A program made the position numbers and the translations under genes. The notes beneath the pieces are model-generated. The model was not told the origin of the DNA. It made no database searches and worked only from the letters and a program-made list of their open reading frames with translations. A stretch of DNA of 26,690 bases, taken from contig FN649742.1 in NCBI GenBank assembly GCA_000310025.1, positions 2,525,945-2,552,634 on the forward strand. The letters run 5' to 3'. Of the stretch, positions 19,675 through 26,690 are shown in pieces (the stretch's first letter is position 1; each line of letters opens with the position of its first letter). Source of the stretch: Ectocarpus siliculosus. Lineage: Eukaryota; Sar; Phaeophyceae; Ectocarpales; Ectocarpaceae.

Positions 19675-22600
19675 ATGTTGTTTCAGCTCTTTGGACGTTT
19701 GCTGAAGGTGTTGGTGCTGCTGCAGCTACCGTTCGCCAGGGTGCAAGTGTTCGCTGTAGATCCCCAAACCAGCAATTCAAGTGCGACGTATGACGGCGAG
19801 CTCTTGTCCGTGGTTTCATGGCATGCCCGAACGCTCACCAATATTTCGTGGGAAATCCCGGACTCTCGGCAGAGTGCCAGCCATGTAATCGTTTTCACCT
19901 GGGACGAGGAGGCGACGACATCCTTATGGTGGGAATCAGACAATGGTATCTCCCGGGCAAATTCTCCTCCTTCGTCCACGACGTCTTCTTACTCTCCACT
20001 CATAGGCGGGGACGCGGGTGACACATGCACCTTCCGAGAGGATGCTTTCGACTCTCACTCTCAGGACGCTTTCAACACGGATGAAAATAGAGCTCTTATT
20101 TCCGTTGACCTGGCCGATGGAAACACGTGGTGGTACACTGCTTCTCTAGACCAAAACAGGCCCGAGGCGACAACTCTCACTTCCGGGGTTGGGCAGGCGT
20201 CAGTGCTGCTAAGCGAGCCAGGGTTCTACACCGCTTGCCTGCTTGTTGTTGATGGTGGTGATGGTGACGACGGCGATGATGAAACGTGTTCAACAGAGGA
20301 GTGCGTGGACGTCACAATATTTCAGCCTCCTTACAACTTCCTTGAGGCAAGTACATGCATGCATACTACTTTGCATACGCAGTCTACCATTGCTGTAAAT
20401 TCCTCGTCAGCGATGCCAGTCAAACGGTTCACTAGTGTAATCTAGTGGCGATTTACAAACATGCAGTATTAGGGCTGGTGTCCCACATTGCACCCTACAA
20501 CTTACTTAAGTTGTACTTGGCCAATCACCTACTACGTACTATGTACGATTCGGAATCTTGGTGACTATGTGTGAGTGACTACATAGACTACATTAGTTGA
20601 TTCCTCCATTTGGTCAGATTCTTGTGCAACTACAGGTGTTTCCAAAGAACAACTCGGTCAGAATATTTTGCAAGTTGTTTCCAAACAACAACTGGTCCGC
20701 CAGAATCTTGCGCAACGATGTAGTAGTTGTTTCGAATCTACTACTGGATAAAAGCTGTACGAACAACTTTTAAATTGTTATTGCCAAAGGCTCCACAAAA
20801 AGTGTGAAAAAGGTCGTGATTTGTTCCCGCTAGTACTGCGAGGCGCCCATAGCTACCAAGATGAGACAGACAGTGCTGAAAAAAATGCTGCACTACTTGT
20901 TTGCCAAAACAACTACTCTGTCAGAATCTTGTGCAACTAGTTGATTCCAATCAACTACTGACTGAAAACCTTGGGTAACTAGTTGATTCCAATCAACCTA
21001 CTGACTAACAATCTTGGGGGACTAATTGTTTCCAATCAAGTACCGGCTCAATATTTGGGCGACTAGTTGATTCCAATAAAAACGGGATAGTTGGAACTTT
21101 ACCCCACTATTCGTTGTATTTTTTAGTCAGTTGCACGGGTGTGCAGGGAGTTTAGACAACTGCCGTTGAAACGTACAACATTCGAGAAATGGTTCGGAAA
21201 GCACACAACAAACGTACTGTGCTTTATTGATACTGCCTCTGTAGTTCTGAACCACCCTGTGGGGCTGTGTGTGTCGGGCTGTGTTCTCTGTTAATACCAA
21301 ATGCTCTCCTGCTGCGAAATGAAGACACCGCCATTTGTGCGATATGTATGTTACAGTATAAGTTACGGGTGCTGGACGGACCGGAACCGACAGTCGACGA
21401 GCTCTACATGTCCACATGTCCACTGCTTTGTATGCGCATCGTTGCACTCAAACTAAAGAAGCGGTGTTAACAGAACGGGATATGCTGTTCTTGCGGTACG
21501 GGAAGAAAAACGATGTGACTCTGTTGAGGCTAACACGGACAATTGCTCGACCGAAATGAGCCTTTTGAGGTTCCAAGGTTGGGAGGGTCACGATTGTCAG
21601 AGGTCATGTTTCGGGTACCGCACCAACGTTGTGCTCCGAGACATCCTTCCGGAGGTCGTAAAGGAGGCCTGCAGAAAAATCTTCAACGCCTCGACGACCC
21701 CGAGCGCCTCAGACTCGATTACTGCCGCCATGTCAATAGATTGCGCAGCCCGAGTATGAAACAGGTGTCTAGGACCTTTCTTTGTGAAGCACCAATCCAC
21801 GTGTTCTGTCGCCACTCCATGTGATCTGTCAGCAGCCCTCACCTATTCCAAGCCCAAGAGGTGACACCCCAAGATGTGTCAAATTGGCGAAGTGGTAGAT
21901 GTTGGGTAGATGTTGGTCGAAAGGAGATGCCGTTATCTGGTGAGCGAAGAGAAATCAAAGTCGGATCAAGGCGCTCGGATCTATCGACACATGTGGTGCA
22001 ACAACCGTCGATCTACAACCACGTGTAGTGCACCACCCTCCCTGACATATACTGGTAGTTACACATGTGCTTTATCCAGGTAATCTACAGTAGGTCGTGT
22101 TCCGTAGACAGCGTGAGCTGCTTCCATGAAAGGCAGCAAGACGTATTTACCACTTAGTGGGTGTGACCCCGCTGCACCACCTATTCGGTTTCCTTACTCT
22201 CGTTCCGCGTTCCCCAACGATACGCAGGTTGAGAGCACCAACATTGGTGACGTTATTTCAGTGCGATTTAACCTCGCTTCTCGGGAGGCGTTTTCGGGCG
22301 ACTGGGGATGGGTCCTTGGGGGTGTGGATCCATCTCTTACGCTTGAGGACGCCAATAGTCTGACTTCTGACGAAGCAAACGATGCATATGAAGAAAGGTG
22401 AAGATATATATCGGAGCCTGTGGGCTGTTTGACGGTTGTGGTACCACTCAACGGGAACAAATCAAACGAAATGCTTGGTGCTGCTTTCGTGACCTGTTCG
22501 TTAAGCAACACGAAAACAGCTTGGCATTATTTTTCTTGCATCGCGTCGACCTAATGTAGAATTAATGCTTCTGCAAAATGTGCCGTCGTGTACTCGTGCG

Positions 22601-25600
22601 TTGGTGTCGTACACAGGGACCAAACCCAAAACACCGTTCGTGTCGTCATAAATGTGCTGATGTCCTAGGCTAGGAAAATACCGAAATACGTACCTCGTGC
22701 AACTCTCAGAGGAGGAGGCTTGGGCGAATCACCTATTAAAATCATTAACCCCGGCCAAAACAAGTCATTGGGACGTATCTGTGATGACACAATTGGGGGG
22801 GGGCAGAGGGAGGGGGTCCAACGCCACCGGTGATATGTTGCCATCCTTGCGAACCCGTTCAGAATTCCACATTAAATTGATCTTCAGGAAAAACCTTGGA
22901 TACTGTTGTCGTTCTGTGAGTATCATGCCCACCAAGAAAATAAGCCGATTGTAGCCCACCCATGACGGAGGCGCTACCCGCTGGTGGAAAAGGTGGTTGT
23001 GCCGACAGTCACCTGGAGATCGTAGCCTGGTGCACTCGTCTTTCATGGCCATCGCATCTGGGTTTCACCGCGAGGGGAGCGTCAGTATCTCGTTTTCCCG
23101 GCATGAACTTTCGTATCGGGTAAGGTATTCTTCAACCGTACCCCCTGCCGCTTTAAACTGCAGCGTTATTTTCCGGTACCGCACCACTGGACGACCTTCT
23201 GGTTCAATTTCTAACGACGACGAACGTACGTGTCGTTTACACGCACACGCTCACCGAACCCCCCTCCCGTGTTTCCCGCACCGGAGCCAGGTGCTGGTTC
23301 TACTTCGGACGAACTGTCGAGCTGGGGCAGACATTTGTGTGCTCTTCCGACCCCGACCCTCAGCTTTCAGCCTTTCAGAACACGCCGACTCTCCGACCCT
23401 ACACCTACGGGAGGTTCGAGATGTACCTCTCCACCGCCGGCAACGGGTCGCTGTGGTTCGGAATTAGCGAGCAGTACAAGTACGCAATGGTCACGAACTT
23501 TTACACCTGCGGGGTCACGGTGCAACCGCTTGACTCGACCACGGTGGGTTGAAGCCGTCAGTTTGATATCCGCACGCAGTGAGGAGGTGAAGCCACCTCT
23601 TGTGCATACAGTATCGCCGTTGGTTTCGTTGGTCTACCGGTTGTCTCGATCGGTGTTCTCGGTGTCCATACAACACACGCAGAGAAAAAGTCCATAGAAA
23701 TTGCTGGCTACGTTTCGCCGACGGAATATGTTTCCTTTTGGGCACGGCGCTTGGAAGAGAGCGATGGGGTTGTATGATAACAGTAGGGTGCGCGCTCGAT
23801 GCCGTTCATTGTTTTTGAGACAATATATCGACAATATACCGACACCGACTGCACCGTATCCGCAAAAGCGCAGCCAAGCGAGGGAAACACATACAACTTT
23901 GACTGATACGTTCGCGTGCCACAACGGGTTTCCAGTCGTGGAGCATGCTGAAGGCTCAAATGAATGGCGTGGGTTCCACCAGATCGACCATGTGGCTGGG
24001 CTAGGCACAGCATTCCAACATCCACGCGATGCAGAATGTTCGCCGCGAAAGTATATGCGTAAAAGTTGTTTGTGGCAAGCCCTATCGTGCTGGCGAAATA
24101 AAGGACGTGTAGAATGACTCGCACATTACGCGCTGATGTTCATAGAATACAGTCTGTTTTACATCTAGCCTGGAAAAAAAACACCCTTCTTTTTGTCTGT
24201 TTCTTTGGTGCGACTTATCGATATTCACCGACAGGTTACGACGACATCCGACGTGTTGATAACGGCGATCCCGGAGCAGGGGGAGCTATGCGACCTCGGC
24301 GACGGCATCGATCTACAGTAAGACTCGTGTATGCAATGCGCTCTGACTGCGAATGAGTTGGGCCATGGAGCTCGGCTTTGCTACTAGTGGGAAGCCCGTG
24401 CAAAAAAATGTGTTTGTTATGGCTCGAACAGAAGATAGAAACCAGCGAGAGTTCAGCCCAAAAGGGGGTTTGCAATACTGCTACTTTGAGGGACGGACGC
24501 TGCACTAATAAAATAGCAGGTTTCTCTCTGCTCGCCCTGAAAGCTTCAAGATTATTTGTGTTCATCGTCAGTGCTACCGAGCCGCCGACTTCACAGGAAC
24601 CGTCCGTTCCTTCCTCTGTCGTTTGCTCCTGCCGTGCTTCATCCTCAAAGGGTTCGCTCGGACGAGTTCTCGGCCAACATCGAAGATGTGGGGGCCTGGA
24701 TATACTTCGACGGACGTTCCCTCAATGTATCCCACGAGGAAACGAGGCTCTCCCTTCGCTTCGCATACACGGGAGAACATTTCATCAACGTAAGGTTTCC
24801 TACCCCCTGTTGATGAATCATTCTCTTCAGTGGTTGGTATCACGCTTGCTTGTTCTGATTTCTGATATTCCTGTGCTGCAATGAAGTATTGCGTGTGGTG
24901 TGCAAGTTTGCAAGTGATTTTGTCTTTTGGTGAAAGTACGCGGACACTATGTACAAGCATGGAAAACGCCTCGTTTACAACGTACCCAATGTTCCTCTTT
25001 CACCGCAGTGGGCGTGCGCTTCTGTCCTACCCCCTCTGATCGGATAACGTACATGGGGCCTCCTCCCTTGCTGGGACACTTTCTTCGCACCCCTGGTGTC
25101 CAGGTGTACCTTGCTAGCGGCGCGCGCCTGGCGTCGATGAACATTACCGTGGTCGCTGCAGCTCCGTACGCGCCAGCTTGTGAAGGTGGGTCAGCCGGGT
25201 CCAGCACTTGTGCCGATATTTGACTCTTTTTTAGTTGCGTGAAGCGTTTATCGATTCGCAAGCTGGGCCACGTGCGCGTGTGGCCATTCAATGCTACCTG
25301 GATTTTTGGAGACATCAACACCTCAAGCAGTGACGGCCGTCGCCATTGAGCAAAACAAATGATGCCATACTTCTCGAAGCCCACATACTTCCCAACTCAT
25401 TCTGCCCCCCTGAAACAAGAAAGAGGCGAGTACACGCAAGGCAATAACGATTATGTCCTCGCCCCCCGCCCCCCATGTTTTCAGTGACTGGGCGCCCTCC
25501 AAGCTCCGCCCCCGAGGGGTCTTCCGTAGTTGCGTCCTTGACAGCACGGGATTTCTACGGCAATAGCATCACCGAGCAGTGGGGGGACAACGCCTTCCAG

Positions 25601-26647
25601 GCCTGGACCTACGCGGGCGGCGTCGGCGACAACGTTTCGGCCGCCACCGTACACGACACCGGTAACGGGTCGTACCGCGTCGTGTCGGACACCCTGGGAG
25701 ACGCTGCAACTACATTCCTGTTCGTGGAGAGGGACGCTCTAGGTGTTCCCGGAAGTCCCTTTGAGGTGTGTGGGCTCGATGGATAGATTTGTACAGCTTG
25801 TCACTCGAGATCACGGTAAGGCGCGGGTGTTTATCCACCAATTTGTTTCCTTACCTTGGAGTCATTCCGCCCCTTGTTGGCCGGAGGATGGGGTGGGTTT
25901 CTATCCGGGTCTCACACAAACAAATCCCGCTGCGGTGCATGTCAACTTCAAAGAGACAAGAGTGTTTCAGCACTCCTTCAAGAGTACTCACGGATCAAGC
26001 GCTCTCAAGAACGCTCGGAATACAGCTGTCGCACTGCGCGGAGTCTCGTCATACCATCTGTCGCATCAAGAATAATGGGTACCGAATGTAAAGGAGACAT
26101 TGTCGGTCTAACTTTCGTTCCTTGGGTTAGGTCGAAGACGTGCTTAGAAGACCTTTTCCGTCCTCCTTCGCACCACTTCATCAAGCCAGTTCGATTTCCC
26201 TTGCGGCTGGCTAGACTACACCATTCATCATGTCGTATACCGTCTGTCTTTTGGCTGAAAACTGTCGGTGCTCGTGACCCCGTTCCGCCCGCTAGCCCCG
26301 CTAGAGACAAGGCTATAATCCTTCCAACGTGCGCCTGTTCTCTTACACTACAATACACGGTCATGCCGGCTTTTCAGTCTTCACAAAACAATCATGGTTG
26401 CTTCCATCTACAATTGTACGTCTTTGCCTTCATTCGTGCGTGAACATGGCGGATCTAACCCGATCGGGTAACCTACAACCACCACCGCCACAACAGGTTT
26501 ACGTTTTTGGCCCCGCCAATTGTGCTGTGATGTCGACCGTCGGCGACTGCCAATCCGACTTGTGGAGACCGGTTTCGCAGCAATGGGCGGCCCGTTCTCC
26601 TTGCATAGGCCAGTTTGATGACCCCGAGCACTCTGGGATAGGCTGCG
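19675..26647 (+). CDS. Secreted protein with filamin/ABP280 repeat, partial (3' end beyond window)
   Basis: ATG at 19675 opens a signal peptide (MLFQLFGRLLKVLVLLQLPF, ending near VQVFA). Proposed exons: 19675 to 20346 or 20350; about 22118/22133-22397; about 23164 (or 23026)-23229; 23291-23543; 24235-24317; 24651-24789; 25104-25185; 25485-25765; 26497-26647, continuing past the window. From 23291 onward the phases close well. Exons 24235-25185 read as an Ig-like beta fold (LQVRSDEFSANIEDVGAWIY, YTGEHFINVYLASG). Exon 25485-25765 is a filamin-type repeat: VVASLTARDFYGNSI, then TVHDTGNGSYRVVSDTLGD, then VPGSPFE joined to VYVFGPANC. Exon 1 has several N-glycosylation sequons and an acidic GDGDDGDDE stretch. 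The signal peptide and cysteines point to an extracellular or cell-surface role such as adhesion or wall/matrix structure, unlike cytosolic filamins. The joins between 20350 and 23291 are tentative, and extra exons may exist. Confidence 0.7.
20595..21080. repeat. Tandem array of ~42-bp palindromic units
   Basis: Degenerate units recur with spacing of 41-43 bp in the clear part (start points 20939, 20981, 21024, 21065), plus looser copies from 20595 to about 20745 and at about 20897. Each unit combines a block like gtcagaatcttgtgcaacta with a small palindrome like agttgattccaatcaact. The array is interrupted at about 20750-20895. It lies in the proposed first long intron of the filamin-like gene. 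Confidence 0.8.
21081..22117. other. Intronic or unassigned sequence, no supported exon
   Basis: Between the palindromic array and the next plausible exon I see only short frames without family resemblance. A weak two-copy similarity (acatgtggtgcaacaacc / acgtgtagtgcaccaccc) occurs around 21990-22040. An unrecognised exon here cannot be excluded, because the phase at the first exon's end is not settled. Confidence 0.35.
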
Positions 26648-26665
26648 GTAAGAGGGGGGCGGATC

Positions 26666-26690
26666 GGGGGGGGGGGGGGGGGGAAGGGGG
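26666..26690. repeat. Poly-G run at window end
   Basis: The window closes with a long uninterrupted run of G, then aa and five more G. Together with the preceding G-rich bases it looks like low-quality sequence at a contig or gap edge. It follows directly after the last exon's donor (gtaaga at 26648). Confidence 0.8.

Noticed and set aside
21556-21759. Plus-strand frame with a plausible amino-acid mix (EVVKEACRKIFNASTTPSAS)
   Set aside because: It has no matching splice borders in phase with the neighbouring exons and no family resemblance. It is left as intronic.
24572-24650. Upstream extension of the exon at 24651 to the acceptor at 24571
   Set aside because: The 24651 acceptor has a far better pyrimidine tract and joins in phase to the 24235-24317 exon, giving a continuous beta-rich sequence. 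The extension breaks the phase.
25009-25103. Start of the 25104-25185 exon at the acceptor ending caccgcag (25008)
   Set aside because: That acceptor is in the wrong phase for the preceding exon. The acceptor at 25103 closes the frame as FIN-VYLASG.
1-26690. tRNA, rRNA, CRISPR arrays or bacterial operon signals
   Set aside because: None was recognised by eye. The only array (20595-21080) has palindromic degenerate units without distinct spacers and lies in an intron of a eukaryotic gene.

Overview
The window is nuclear DNA of a eukaryote with intron-rich protein genes and no bacterial-style operons. Spliced genes with phased GT-AG introns (and one GC-AG intron), GC-rich exons, alanine, glycine and serine runs, an old DIRS-like retroelement, a gamma-tubulin-complex gene and a secreted filamin-type repeat protein all suit a stramenopile. 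A brown alga such as Ectocarpus is my best guess, but that is inference and no marker gene proves it.

Layout, left to right. (1) 1-331: fragment of a Gln/Pro-rich minus-strand coding exon, with a short inverted copy of part of it at the left edge. (2) 423-3674: decayed retroelement on the plus strand with reverse transcriptase, RNase H and tyrosine recombinase, broken by frameshifts and stops. (3) 3675-7731: no convincing gene. It holds a 27-bp perfect inverted repeat and a pair of exact 16-bp inverted repeats 1.15 kb apart. (4) 7732-10823 (+): complete five-exon gene for a Cof-type HAD phosphatase of about 374 aa with a likely organelle-targeting leader. (5) 10824-11481: convergent 3' intergenic gap. 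(6) 11482-19289 (-): a five-exon gene for a GCP6-like gamma-tubulin complex component of about 2,020 aa. (7) 19290-19674: divergent promoter gap. (8) 19675 to beyond the window end (+): a multi-exon gene for a secreted protein with a clear filamin/ABP280 repeat. Its first large intron carries a tandem array of palindromic units. The last bases are a poly-G run that looks like a contig or gap edge.

The three host genes are functionally unrelated: housekeeping phosphatase, microtubule nucleation, and a cell-surface or extracellular protein. The most unusual structures are the palindromic tandem array at 20595-21080, whose hairpin arms change together between units, and the inverted-repeat cluster around 4.0-5.2 kb. 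Exon borders were read by eye from splice signals, reading-frame phase and family resemblance. Where phases do not close I say so.
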